Positions 1-8,384 of a stretch of 36,137 bases of DNA are shown here, one piece after another; position 1 is the first letter of the stretch; every line of letters starts with the position of its first letter. The notes below the pieces were generated by a model. It made no database searches. It was given only the letters and a program-made list of their open reading frames with translations, and was not told where the DNA came from. The DNA is from Acidobacteriota bacterium. Its GTDB lineage: Bacteria > Acidobacteriota > Terriglobia > Bryobacterales > Bryobacteraceae. Where the stretch lies: positions 1 to 36,137 of the forward strand of contig JACOTZ010000471.1 in NCBI GenBank assembly GCA_016178155.1, written 5' to 3'. Position numbers and translations under genes: made by a program.

Positions 1-815
1 GGCGCGCAGGCGAGCTCGCGGTCGGGCAGGTCGATGCCGGCCTGCGCTGCCGACGCGGCCATCTCCCGCAGATAATCGGTTCCCACCTGGTGCCCCAGTC
101 CGCGCGAGCCGCAGTGAATGCTGATCACGACCTCGCCTTCCCTGGCCCCGAAGCGCTCGGCCGCCGTCGTATCGTACACCTTGGCCACGCGCTGCACCTC
201 GAGGTAGTGATTCCCCGAGCCGAGGGTGCCCATTTCAGTCTTCTGCCGGTCTTTCGCCTGTGATGACACTGCGTCCGGACGCGCGTCGCGGATCGATCCG
301 CGCTCCTCGATGCGCGCCAGGTCGGCGGCCGTGCCGTAACCCTGCTCGACCGCCCAGGCGGCGCCGCCGCTCAGCATATCGTCCATTTCCCGATGGCTGA
401 GCCGGATCTTGCCCGAGCTGCCGACGCCCGCCGGAATCCGCTTGAAGAGCGTGTCGGCGAGCGGCGTCTTCACCAGCTCGACATCGGACGCGGTCAGCCC
501 CGTCGTGAGGCAGCGCACCCCGCAGGAGATGTCGAAACCCACGCCGCCGGCCGAGACCACGCCACCCCGCTCGGGGTCGAACGCCGCCACACCGCCGATC
601 GGAAACCCATAACCCCAGTGCGCGTCGGGCATGGCGTAGGCGGCTTTCTCGATGCCCGGCAGCGTGGCGAGATTGCCGAGCTGCTCGGCAACTTTTTCAT
701 CCATTGTGCGGATCAGGTCCTCGGTGCCGTAGATGACGCCAGGTACGCGCATCCGGCCAACGGGCGGCATCACCCATTCCGTGTCCGATCGGCGTTCAAG
801 CTTGCCCGGATGCAT
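1..815 (-). CDS. rtcB: RtcB family RNA-splicing ligase, N-terminal part (cut by left edge)
   Basis: RtcB joins RNA ends carrying 2',3'-cyclic phosphate or 3'-phosphate to 5'-OH, using GTP and Mn2+, in RNA repair or tRNA splicing. About 271 codons are visible; bacterial RtcB is usually 400-480 aa, so the C-terminal part, including the guanylated histidine region, lies outside the window. Visible family motifs, in order, are MPDAHWGYGFPIGGV, VGFDISCGVRCL (metal-binding Cys), LGSGNHYLEV and SIHCGSRGLGHQV (metal-binding His). I chose the ATG at 815 because GGAGG lies just upstream; an in-frame GTG at 839 is an alternative. The archease gene ends 54 bp upstream on the same strand. Archease is the known activator of RtcB guanylation, so the pair is probably co-transcribed. 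Confidence 0.93.
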   Translation of the reverse strand, partial: MHPGKLERRSDTEWVMPPVGRMRVPGVIYGTEDLIRTMDEKVAEQLGNLATLPGIEKAAYAMPDAHWGYGFPIGGVAAFDPERGGVVSAGGVGFDISCGVRCLTTGLTASDVELVKTPLADTLFKRIPAGVGSSGKIRLSHREMDDMLSGGAAWAVEQGYGTAADLARIEERGSIRDARPDAVSSQAKDRQKTEMGTLGSGNHYLEVQRVAKVYDTTAAERFGAREGEVVISIHCGSRGLGHQVGTDYLREMAASAAQAGIDLPDRELACA

Positions 816-869
816 GAGCCTCCATTCAAATCGTGACACTCCGCGGCGGCAACACGCGCCGGGTAGCGG

Positions 870-1292
870 TTACACATCCACAACGCATTGCGCCACCCAG
901 CAGTCCCCGGCATCCCGCGCTACCCGCAGCTCGCAGAAGCTCGCCGCCTTCACTTCCACCGCAAGCTCGTGTCGCGCGCGATCCACGGCCTCGCCCCAGG
1001 CCTTCGCCTGGAGAGTCGCGGCGTCGGTCTGCACTTCGAACCGGCTGAAAAGCATCCGGCGCACCGCCATTTCGTAAATCAGCGAATTCAGCCAGTCGAG
1101 GAGCAGCAGGTCCGGCGTGACCGCTTCGCAGTGGAGGTCCACCGGCGTTTCGCCGCGCACGCCCGCCGGCTCGGTGATAACCGCGATCAGCGCCAGCGCC
1201 GCCTGCTCGAATGCTTCCCCCAGAGTCGCGCCCACCCCGCGGACTCCGATATCGCCGACGTGCTCGAAATGCTCCCAGCGCGCGCAGGACAT
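870..1292 (-). CDS. Archease (RtcB activator)
   Basis: A 140-aa protein of the archease family, small acidic metal-binding proteins that promote guanylation and turnover of RtcB. The N-terminal motif FEHVGDIGVRG matches the HTADIGI-type signature with its metal-binding Asp. The central LLLDWLNSLIYEM segment is the usual conserved helix, and the C-terminal region (RARHELAVEVKAASF then WVAQCVVDV) fits the family's strands. Length is typical (135-145 aa). The gene lies immediately upstream of rtcB in the same orientation, a frequent arrangement that supports both calls. No strong Shine-Dalgarno sequence is seen before the ATG at 1292. An upstream in-frame extension exists but has no conserved residues. 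Confidence 0.92.
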   Translation of the reverse strand: MSCARWEHFEHVGDIGVRGVGATLGEAFEQAALALIAVITEPAGVRGETPVDLHCEAVTPDLLLLDWLNSLIYEMAVRRMLFSRFEVQTDAATLQAKAWGEAVDRARHELAVEVKAASFCELRVARDAGDCWVAQCVVDV

Positions 1293-1672
1293 CCCACAAC
1301 GCTATCGGAAATTCCCGTCCGCTGCCAGGCCGCGTGTCTCGCCACACTCTTCGCGTGAGGCGGCAACGGAGACCGCCGGGCGTCACCATAGGCGCCAGTT
1401 GGACCCGTGAGACACCTCAGCCGCAAAATCCCTCCAACTCATCAGCCGGCGCACGGCGTGAGCACGGCTGAAACAGGTGCCGCTCGCGTGGATCTTGCCC
1501 GGCCTCCGGGCGCCCGGGCGTGCGCCTGCAGAGCCTGCAGGCTGAGGGTTTGTACAGTTTCGCGGCCGGCAGTGGTGAGCGCAAAAATAGGTGGGGTTTT
1601 GCCCCCCATCGTGTATCCTGGCGGGGCTTGGACGCCCGCCCCCGCGGCGGGTGTTCAGGCGGAGGAACACAG
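1293..1672. other. Intergenic stretch, no gene seen
   Basis: About 380 bases between the archease start and a kinase relic. Open frames here have no recognisable motifs and look like high-GC shadow frames. A short GC hairpin with a T-rich loop lies around 1590-1607 but has no U-run on either side, so I do not call it a terminator. No tRNA-like or riboswitch-like fold was recognised. Confidence 0.4.
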
Positions 1673-1867
1673 ATGGAGAATGAATCCCCCACGCGTTTGC
1701 TCGACGTCCCGCGAAAACACACCTCGATCTGCAAGGAGATTGTCGAGCGGCACGGCGGGCGCATCTGGCTGGAGCCCACGGCCGGTCCCGGAGCTCTGTT
1801 CCGCTTCACCGTGCCCAAACACCCCCGCCACCAGCCCATCGGAGACGCTGTATTTACTCAGAGCTAG
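1673..1867 (+). pseudogene. Relic of a histidine-kinase C-terminal ATPase domain
   Basis: A 64-codon open frame starting ATG at 1673 after GGAGG. Residues 18-49 (positions 1724-1819) read SICKEIVERHGGRIWLE, then GPGALFRFTVP, which is the end of a histidine-kinase HATPase_c domain: the helix after the G1/G2 box, HGG, and the G.G..F.F..P tail. The N, G1 and dimerisation boxes are missing; the sequence before it (ENESPTRLLDVPRKHT) is not kinase-like. The tail after KHPRH is unrelated to the family. I infer a decayed 3' fragment of a sensor kinase. Alternatively it is a short expressed peptide that kept a chance start. It lies convergent to the end of ftsZ. Confidence 0.6.
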
Positions 1868-2024
1868 CACCGGCAAGCCAACAAGGAAACGGGAACGATG
1901 TGATGCGACCGGCCAACCTCCGCGGTCCGCTCCTTCCCTGGACATCGGCCGGTCTCGATCAGCGCTGTCGCAATCCCAGGGGTCGCGCTTGCAGCATGGA
2001 TGATCAGCCGCCCTGGCGATGCCG

Positions 2025-3275
2025 CTACTGGAACAGCCGGCGCTCGCGCCGCAGATAGGCCGGCATTTCGAGGTCCTGACCGGGTTCGTCGGCGGCCATG
2101 ACCTCCGCCTCCACCTCGCGCGGCTCGGGCGAGGTCTGGAGCTCGGCGGAGGGCGCGGCCACCGCCAACGCCACCGGGGCCGGCTCGGGCTCGACCAGGC
2201 GCCTGCGGGGCGCCTCGAATCGCGGTGCGGCGAGTGGCGCCGAAATCGTGCGCTGCTCGGGCGCAGCCGACCGGTCGATCGCGGGCAGACCCTCGCGCTG
2301 GAAGCCGGTCGCAATCACCGTGATCTTTACCTCGTCGTCCAGGTCCTCCTTCAGGACAATTCCAAAGTTGATCTGCACGTCCTCGTACTCGGCGGCGTTG
2401 CGGATCAGATTGCAGGCTTCGTTGATGTCGTGGATGCCGAGCTTGCTCGAGGCCGTGATGTTGATCAGGATCGCCTTAGCCCCCTTCACGCCGCCGTCCT
2501 CGAGCATGCGGCAACTGATGGCCTGGCGGGCGGCCTCGACCGCGGCATTCTCCCCGCGGGCGGTTGCCGTGCCCATGGTCGCGTAGCCCATGCCGAGCAT
2601 GATGGCGCGGATGTCGGAGAAGTCGCGGTTGATCATGCCAGGCGTATTGATGATGTCGCTGATCCCTTCGACCGCTTGTCTCAGCACGTCATCGGCGGCG
2701 CGGAAGGCATCCATCACGCCCGTGCCCTTGGGCAGAACATCGAGGAGCTTGTCGTTGGGAATCGAGATAACCGTGTCGACGCTGGCCGCGAGGTCGGCGA
2801 GGCCCTTGTCGGCCTGTTTCATGCGCCGGGGTCCTTCGAAACTGAACGGTTTGGTGACCACGGCGATCGTCAGCGCGTTCAGCTCCTTGGCGAGCGCCGC
2901 GATCACCGGCGCGGCTCCCGTGCCCGTGCCGCCGCCCATGCCGGCGGTGACGAATACCATGTCCGCACCCTGCAGAATCTCGATGATGCGTTCGGTGTCC
3001 TCGAGTGCGGCGAGGCGGCCGAGCGCCGGGTCTGAGCCCACCCCGCGCCCGTGCGTGATCTTCTGGCCGATCACGAGCTTGTTGGCGACGGACGAGGTAC
3101 CCAACGCCTGCATATCGGTGTTGAGAACGAAGAACTCGACGCCCCCGATGCCCTCGCTCATCATGCGGGCGACGGCGTTGGAGCCACCTCCGCCCACTCC
3201 GATGACCTTGATCCTGGTGCCCAGGTCCAGCTCCTCTTGAACTTCGAACTTCAGCTCTTCCTTCATCTCACTCAT
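2025..3275 (-). CDS. ftsZ: Cell division protein FtsZ
   Basis: Tubulin-like GTPase that polymerises at mid-cell into the Z-ring and recruits the divisome. The 416 aa fit the family. GVGGGGSNAV (residues 26-35) starts the nucleotide fold, GGGTGTG (114-120) is the tubulin signature loop, and INRDFSDIRAI is the T7 synergy-loop region that completes the GTPase site of the next subunit. A variable, Pro/Ala/Glu-rich linker from about residue 325 leads to the C-terminal peptide DLEMPAYLRRERR, which matches the conserved FtsA-binding tail. It is the last gene of the dcw cluster. A 206-bp gap with no clear promoter separates it from ftsA. Confidence 0.98.
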   Translation of the reverse strand: MSEMKEELKFEVQEELDLGTRIKVIGVGGGGSNAVARMMSEGIGGVEFFVLNTDMQALGTSSVANKLVIGQKITHGRGVGSDPALGRLAALEDTERIIEILQGADMVFVTAGMGGGTGTGAAPVIAALAKELNALTIAVVTKPFSFEGPRRMKQADKGLADLAASVDTVISIPNDKLLDVLPKGTGVMDAFRAADDVLRQAVEGISDIINTPGMINRDFSDIRAIMLGMGYATMGTATARGENAAVEAARQAISCRMLEDGGVKGAKAILINITASSKLGIHDINEACNLIRNAAEYEDVQINFGIVLKEDLDDEVKITVIATGFQREGLPAIDRSAAPEQRTISAPLAAPRFEAPRRRLVEPEPAPVALAVAAPSAELQTSPEPREVEAEVMAADEPGQDLEMPAYLRRERRLFQ

Positions 3276-3481
3276 ATCTGCCCTTTCCGCCGCCAGCCAT
3301 ATGGCTGCTCTGCTCTCCGGTTCGGGCCCACCCGCGGCGCGCGCGGCCGGTTGTGCGCCCGGCAGCCGCCCCCCGGCGCGAGGCGCGGCGCCGGCCGGTA
3401 CGGCTGCTGCAACCTACTGATGCGTTCCCTGCATTTCCGCCAAACCGATGCCTCTACCGGAGCCATCGGCCGCGTGCCACT

Positions 3482-4678
3482 CTACTTTAGAACCATCCCC
3501 ACAATACTGGGCACTTTGCGCTTCCACTCCCGCTGAGTCTTCAGCTTCGCCGAATACATCGCGAGTCCGGCCGCCGTCGCCCACGACGGATCGTTGATCT
3601 CCTCCGGCCAACGGTCGATCCCGGAGGCCAGCCCGTTGCGCGCCTGGCAGTTCAAAACGCGCTCAGCCATGTCGCACATCCCCGGCAGCAGTGCGCCGCC
3701 CCCGGTCAGCACGGCGCCTTCGAGCAGCGCCTGCTCCATGCCGACCTTCGCCAGCTCGGCGCGCACGAACAGAAACAGCTCCTCGGCGCGCGCCTCGAGG
3801 ATTTCATTGAGGACACGGCGCGGAGCTTCGCGCCGCGGACGCCCGTCCACCGGCGTCACCACGATCGTGCTGTTCTCGGCGCCCAGGCCCGCCAGCGCGC
3901 ATCCATATTGCTTCTTCAGGCTCTCGGCGTCTTCATAGGAGACGGTGAGACCGAACGCGACATCGCGGGTGAACAGCTCGCCGCAGACCGGAATGCTGCT
4001 GGCGCGCAGCAGCGCCTCGCCATCGTAGACGGCGATATCCGTCGAGTGTGCTCCGATATCGACGAGCGCCACGCCGCGGCTGCGGTCCTCCTGCAGAATG
4101 CAGGCGTACGCCGAGGCCATAGGCTCGAAGATCGTTTCCTCGACTTCCAGGTGCGCCTGATGAACGCTGCTGATCACCGCGTGATGATCGTGCGCCGAGG
4201 CCGTGATCACGTGTACGTTGGCCTCGACTCGCGAGCAGCAGACGCCCCTGGGATTGCGGTGGCCGGCACGGCCGTCCACGGTGAAGTCCTGCGGCAGGAC
4301 CTGTAGCAGCAGGCGGCCTTCCTCGAGCCGCACCTTCGAGGCGAGCTCGACGGCGTAGCCGAGATCGCCGGGATCGATCTCGCGCGGCCGGCCGAACTCG
4401 TAGATGCCCCGGCTGTTTGTGCCCTCGACCGTGGTGCCGCCGACGCCCACCACGGCCGCGCCCACAGCGGCGCCGGAGCGCCGCTCGGCTTCCTCGACCG
4501 CCAGCCGGATGCCGGCGCTGACCGCGATCTGATCGGAGATGCGTCCTTTGACCCAGCCGTGCGACTCAGCCTCGCCGTGGCCCAGATAGCGCAGGTGCGT
4601 GTCTTCGAGCAGGCAGACCGTGCAGCGCACGCGCGCGCTCCCAACGTCAAGACCCACCGCGAGGCGCTTGTCAGACAT
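3482..4678 (-). CDS. ftsA: Cell division protein FtsA
   Basis: Actin-like ATPase that tethers FtsZ filaments to the membrane and recruits later divisome proteins. The 398 aa are slightly shorter than the usual 410-420. AVGLDVGSARVR (residues 7-18) is phosphate loop 1; the 1C subdomain follows (GWVKGRISD, GGTTVEGTNSRG). VALVDIGAHSTDIAVY is phosphate loop 2, and VLTGGGALLPGM is the adenosine motif. The C-terminus, KRKVPSIVGMVLK, could form the short amphipathic membrane-targeting helix. The start overlaps the end of ftsQ by 8 bp, implying translational coupling. Confidence 0.96.
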   Translation of the reverse strand: MSDKRLAVGLDVGSARVRCTVCLLEDTHLRYLGHGEAESHGWVKGRISDQIAVSAGIRLAVEEAERRSGAAVGAAVVGVGGTTVEGTNSRGIYEFGRPREIDPGDLGYAVELASKVRLEEGRLLLQVLPQDFTVDGRAGHRNPRGVCCSRVEANVHVITASAHDHHAVISSVHQAHLEVEETIFEPMASAYACILQEDRSRGVALVDIGAHSTDIAVYDGEALLRASSIPVCGELFTRDVAFGLTVSYEDAESLKKQYGCALAGLGAENSTIVVTPVDGRPRREAPRRVLNEILEARAEELFLFVRAELAKVGMEQALLEGAVLTGGGALLPGMCDMAERVLNCQARNGLASGIDRWPEEINDPSWATAAGLAMYSAKLKTQREWKRKVPSIVGMVLK

Positions 4679-5606
4679 GCCGTATTCTTTCGAGACTACA
4701 CCTTTTCGCCGCGGCCCTGCCGCTGCGCCCGGCGGGCGTCGCCGCTGCCCGGGAACTGCACCCGCGGCCGCCGCTCTCGATCTCGGATCGCTCGACCGCC
4801 GTGATCCGGTCCGGCAGCCGCAAATCGAGCATGCCCGCCTGGGGCAGGTGCTTGCGAATCGCCGGATAATGGGTGCGGAACTTCTGCAGCCGCTCGAGAA
4901 ATCTCCGGTTGCCGATCATGAGCACCAGCGCCCGCCCGTCCACGGAGAGACTCACCTTGAGGTTCTCGGGGTCGCTCACATCCACTTCGGAGATGGTGTC
5001 GAGCATGGGGCCGATGTCGTCACGCAATTCGAGCAGCCGGCCGACACGGTCCTTGCGGCTTTCCCGCGGATCTCCGGGGCAGAGGCCGGTCAGCACCGGC
5101 AGCTTCATGCTCACCCTGTCATGCGGCATCAGCATGACGCCGTCCTGATCGATCAAGGCAAAGCGCATCGCGCCGCCGGCGGGGATCTGCACGAAAGCCA
5201 CGGGCGAGCGCTCGGTGATCCGGACCAGCAGGCGGTTCGGCCAGATCCGCGAGACCGTTGCGTCCTTCACCCAGTCGATGGCAAGCAACTGGCGGCGGCG
5301 CTCGCTCAGAGGACACAGGTACACGCTGCGGCCGAAATCGGGAAAAAAGACTTGCGTGACCTGCAGCTCGGAGGCGTGCAGCGATCCCTCGATCCGGAAC
5401 TGCGGGACGCGGTGCCCGGGGTCGGGCGGGCCGGGCAACATGAAGCGCCGGTCCGTCATCAGGAATTGCTCGAGACGCATCCAGGTCATGATGAGAATCG
5501 CCGCGCAGATTACGGCCGCCATGCCCACCAGCAGGATGCGCACGGGCCGCAATCCGCCCGCCTTGTTCCTCGACGTCGAAACTGCGGCTTCGCCCCCGCG
5601 CCCCAT
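4671..5606 (-). CDS. ftsQ: Cell division protein FtsQ/DivIB
   Basis: Bitopic divisome protein that bridges early and late division proteins and binds FtsL/FtsB. The 311 aa comprise a short basic cytoplasmic N-terminus, one membrane segment (about residues 23-42), a POTRA-like region (PQFRIEGSLHASELQVTQVF) and the FtsQ domain, with WVKDATVSRIWPNRLLVRITERSP the best-conserved stretch, followed by FALIDQDGVML. The last ~35 residues are an unusual Arg/Ala/Gly-rich tail overlapping the start of ftsA by 8 bp. Gene order murC-ftsQ-ftsA-ftsZ supports the call. murB, often found between murC and ftsQ, is absent. Confidence 0.93.
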   Translation of the reverse strand: MGRGGEAAVSTSRNKAGGLRPVRILLVGMAAVICAAILIMTWMRLEQFLMTDRRFMLPGPPDPGHRVPQFRIEGSLHASELQVTQVFFPDFGRSVYLCPLSERRRQLLAIDWVKDATVSRIWPNRLLVRITERSPVAFVQIPAGGAMRFALIDQDGVMLMPHDRVSMKLPVLTGLCPGDPRESRKDRVGRLLELRDDIGPMLDTISEVDVSDPENLKVSLSVDGRALVLMIGNRRFLERLQKFRTHYPAIRKHLPQAGMLDLRLPDRITAVERSEIESGGRGCSSRAAATPAGRSGRAAAKRCSLERIRHV

Positions 5607-5695
5607 CTAGTCTTCCGCCCCCCGCGGGATTGGCCGCTTCCGTGCCGCGGACGATCGCGGCCGCGCATACGCCGGGATCAGCAATGCCCCGGCCA

Positions 5696-7075
5696 TCAGC
5701 TCTCTCCCCGGAGCAAGGCGAGAATACGGTCGCCTGCCTGCCATACGTTGCCGGCGCCCAGCGTCACGATCAGGTCGCCTTCACGGGCGGCCGCGAGCGC
5801 CGCGGCGGCGGCGTTATCGATGGTGCCGCAGTAGGCGGCCGAGCGGTGCCCGAAGGCGCGCAGGCGGTCGGCCAGCACCGTGGCGCTCACCCCCTCGATC
5901 GGCTGTTCGGAGGCCGCGTAAATGTCGAGCAGGTAAACCGAATCGGCGTCGTTGAAGGCGCGCGCGAAATCATCCATCAGGTGCAGCGTGCGGGTGTAAC
6001 GGTGCGGCTGGAAGATCGCGTGGATGCGCGCGTAGCGGCACTGGCGCGCTGCGGCCAGTGTGGCCCGGATCTCGGTCGGGTGGTGGCCGTAGTCGTCGAT
6101 CAACGTGATCCCCCGCGCCTCGCCCTTGAGGTGAAAGCGGCGCTCGACGCCCGTGAAGGCGGCGAGCCCTTGCCGTATCACCTCCGGCGCGATCTCAAGT
6201 TCGAGCGCCACCGCGATGGCGGCGGCCGCATTCAGCACGTTGTGGTGCCCCGGCACCCCTACGTGGAACTCGCCCAGTTCCTCGCCCCGGTAGCGCGCGC
6301 GAAAGTCGCTCGAGAGGTGCCCGCAGCGCGGCTCCAGGATCGTGAGCGTCGCCTGCGCCGATTGCCCGTAGCTGATGGTACGGCGCGTCACGCCGGGCAG
6401 GATCTGCTGCACGTTTTCATCGTCGAGGCAGACGACCGCGGCGCCGTAGAACGGCACCTTGTTGACGAAATCGAGAAACGCGGCGCGAATCTCCTCGATC
6501 GACGCATAGTGGTCGAGGTGCTCGCGGTCGATATTGGTGACGACCGCCAGAATCGGGGACAGTTTCAGAAACGAGCCGTCGCTCTCGTCGGACTCGACCA
6601 GCAGGAAGTTGCTGCGCCCAAGCCGCGCGTTGCTGCCGCCCATCGAGCCGACCCGGCCCCCCACCACGATCGTCGGATCCAGACCGGCGTGGCTGAGAAT
6701 GGCTCCGGTCATCGATGTGGTGGTCGTCTTGCCGTGGCTCCCCGCCACCGCGATGCCGTACTTCAGCCGCATCAGCTCGGCCAGCAGTTCACCGCGCGGG
6801 ATCACCGGGATCTGCAGCCGCCGCGCCTCCCGCAGCTCCGGATTGTCCGGGGCGACGGCCGAGCTGATTACCAGCGCCTTCGCGCCGTCCACGTTCCCCG
6901 CCGAGTGCCCTTCATAAATGCGCGCCCCCAGCCGGGCGAGCCGGTCTGTAATCGGACTGAGCCTCAGGTCGGAGCCGGAGATCTCGTAGCCCAGGGTGAG
7001 CAGGATCTCGGCAATGCCGCTCATGCCGATGCCGCCGATGCCCGTGAAGTGCAGGCGCTGGGGCTTAAAAAACAT
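5696..7075 (-). CDS. murC: UDP-N-acetylmuramate--L-alanine ligase MurC
   Basis: Adds L-alanine to UDP-MurNAc, the first amino acid of the peptidoglycan stem, in the cytoplasm. The 459 aa have standard length. The N-terminal Rossmann motif [17 protein letters not shown] (residues 9-25) is the MurC form of the UDP-binding domain. [10 protein letters not shown] (111-120) is the ATP-binding P-loop. [12 protein letters not shown] and [10 protein letters not shown] are central-domain signatures, and [10 protein letters not shown] is the MurC-specific motif near the start of the C-terminal domain. SD-like GAGGGG precedes the ATG. A candidate internal promoter (7087-7115) lies directly upstream, so murC-ftsQAZ may have its own transcript. 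Confidence 0.98.
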   Translation of the reverse strand: MFFKPQRLHFTGIGGIGMSGIAEILLTLGYEISGSDLRLSPITDRLARLGARIYEGHSAGNVDGAKALVISSAVAPDNPELREARRLQIPVIPRGELLAELMRLKYGIAVAGSHGKTTTTSMTGAILSHAGLDPTIVVGGRVGSMGGSNARLGRSNFLLVESDESDGSFLKLSPILAVVTNIDREHLDHYASIEEIRAAFLDFVNKVPFYGAAVVCLDDENVQQILPGVTRRTISYGQSAQATLTILEPRCGHLSSDFRARYRGEELGEFHVGVPGHHNVLNAAAAIAVALELEIAPEVIRQGLAAFTGVERRFHLKGEARGITLIDDYGHHPTEIRATLAAARQCRYARIHAIFQPHRYTRTLHLMDDFARAFNDADSVYLLDIYAASEQPIEGVSATVLADRLRAFGHRSAAYCGTIDNAAAAALAAAREGDLIVTLGAGNVWQAGDRILALLRGES

Positions 7076-7086
7076 TTTCCCCTCGT

Positions 7087-7115
7087 ATTGTTTCGACTTT
7101 CGCGGCGGGTGTCAA
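7087..7115 (-). promoter_or_regulatory. Candidate promoter before murC
   Basis: On the minus strand TTGACA (7115-7110, perfect -35) is followed after 17 nt by AACAAT (7092-7087, 4 of 6 matches to -10). It sits in the 220-bp gap between murG and murC, the largest gap inside this part of the cluster. The predicted start would be only about 5 nt from the murC ATG at 7075, giving a nearly leaderless message. It is a sequence match only. Confidence 0.4.
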
Positions 7116-7295
7116 CGGCAAAACGTGCGGTGCCCACATTATCGCACCTCCGCCGCCGGCGGCATTCCAACCGGTCTGCCCGTCGTATTCCCCGCGCTTC
7201 TCCGCCGCGGGTTTCCCAAGTGCCGGGGTGTGGATCGAGAAGGCATGGCGGCTGTATGCGTGAGCGGCGCTCCGTACTCAGGCAGAACCGCGGAC

Positions 7296-8372
7296 TCATG
7301 CTCCGGCCAACTCCTCGAGAACCTCGGCAGCTCTTTGCGCAGCGCCGGGACTGGCGAGGGTTCGGGCGGCGGCGGCCATCCGCCGCAGCTCCTCCGGCGC
7401 GCCGGCGAGCGATTGGATCTCGGCGAACAGGCGGCGGCCGTCCATCTCCTGGTCAGGAACGAGCCGGGCGGCGCCGGCCCTGGCGAATACCTCCGCGTTC
7501 CTGGCTTGGTGGTCATCGGCGGCGAAAGGAAACGGCACCAGGACCGAGGGTCTGCCGGCCGCGGCCAGCTCTGAAACCGTGGATGCGCCCGCACGGCAGA
7601 CGATCAGGTCGGCTTCCGCCAGCGCCGGCGCCATGTCCCCGATAAACGGGGTCACAACACCCGGCAGACCGCTTCGGGAGAACTCCTCGACCAGCGCCGC
7701 GTACATCGCGTATCCGGTTTGCAGCGTGAGATGCACGGCGAGATCCGAATCAGCGAGCAGCGGCCAGCAGGCGCGCGCCGCCTCGTTCAGCCGCTGCGAT
7801 CCCTGGCTGCCTCCGGTGATCAGGACATGCAACGGGCGGGCCGACGCCGGCCGCGGCTCGATGCGGAAAAACTCCTCTCGCACCGGGACTCCGGTCACCT
7901 CGGTGCGCTTGGGAAAATACCTGGCCGTCTCGGGAAAATTGACCAGCGCGCGTTGCACCAGGCGGGCGGCGCGGCGGTTGGCAAATCCCGGAACGGCGTT
8001 CGGCTCCATGATGACCAGCGGAATGCGGGCCAGCCGCGCCGCCAGCATCACCGGTCCCGCAACGTAGCCGCCGGTGCTGAATACTGCGGAGGCGCCGCGG
8101 GCCCGCAGGATGCGCGTCGCGCGGCGAACGCCGGCGGGCAACTGGAGGAGCGTGCGCATCCGCTGCCGGATACCGACCCGGTTCAGTGGTCCGATCTCGA
8201 TCCACTCCACCTCGTAGCCGGCCCGCGGAACGAGCCGCGCCTCCATGCCCCGTGGCGTTCCAATGAAAAACGGATGATGCCCGCGTCGGCGCAACTCGGC
8301 CGCGACCGCGAGGGCGGGAAGGATGTGCCCGCCCGTGCCGCCCCCCGCCATGGCGATGACCAGCTTTGCCAT
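7296..8372 (-). CDS. murG: Lipid II synthase MurG (GlcNAc transferase)
   Basis: Membrane-associated glycosyltransferase (GT28) that moves GlcNAc from UDP-GlcNAc to lipid I, making lipid II. The 358 aa are typical. AGGGTGGHILPALAVA (residues 9-24) is the N-terminal G-loop with the conserved His. EPNAVPGFANRR is the acceptor-side motif. ITGGSQGSQRLNEA is the second G-loop, and CRAGASTVSELAAAGRPSVLVP is cut here to its core, RAGASTVSEL, the UDP-GlcNAc-binding segment. It begins 12 bp after ftsW ends, in the usual ftsW-murG-murC order. Confidence 0.97.
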   Translation of the reverse strand: MAKLVIAMAGGGTGGHILPALAVAAELRRRGHHPFFIGTPRGMEARLVPRAGYEVEWIEIGPLNRVGIRQRMRTLLQLPAGVRRATRILRARGASAVFSTGGYVAGPVMLAARLARIPLVIMEPNAVPGFANRRAARLVQRALVNFPETARYFPKRTEVTGVPVREEFFRIEPRPASARPLHVLITGGSQGSQRLNEAARACWPLLADSDLAVHLTLQTGYAMYAALVEEFSRSGLPGVVTPFIGDMAPALAEADLIVCRAGASTVSELAAAGRPSVLVPFPFAADDHQARNAEVFARAGAARLVPDQEMDGRRLFAEIQSLAGAPEELRRMAAAARTLASPGAAQRAAEVLEELAGA

Positions 8373-8384
8373 GCCGCGGCCGTG

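Noticed and set aside
393-836. Plus-strand open frame opposite rtcB
   Set aside because: It mirrors rtcB in a high-GC region, is rich in Arg/Ala/His and has no motif. The minus-strand frame carries all RtcB signatures.
1590-1607. Terminator after the kinase relic or before the archease gene
   Set aside because: A short G/C stem with T-rich loop exists but lies upstream of the relic and lacks a trailing U-run.
5630-7645. Long plus-strand open frame (over 600 codons) opposite murC and murG
   Set aside because: Composition is typical of antisense shadow frames in GC-rich DNA, and murC and murG on the other strand have complete motif sets.
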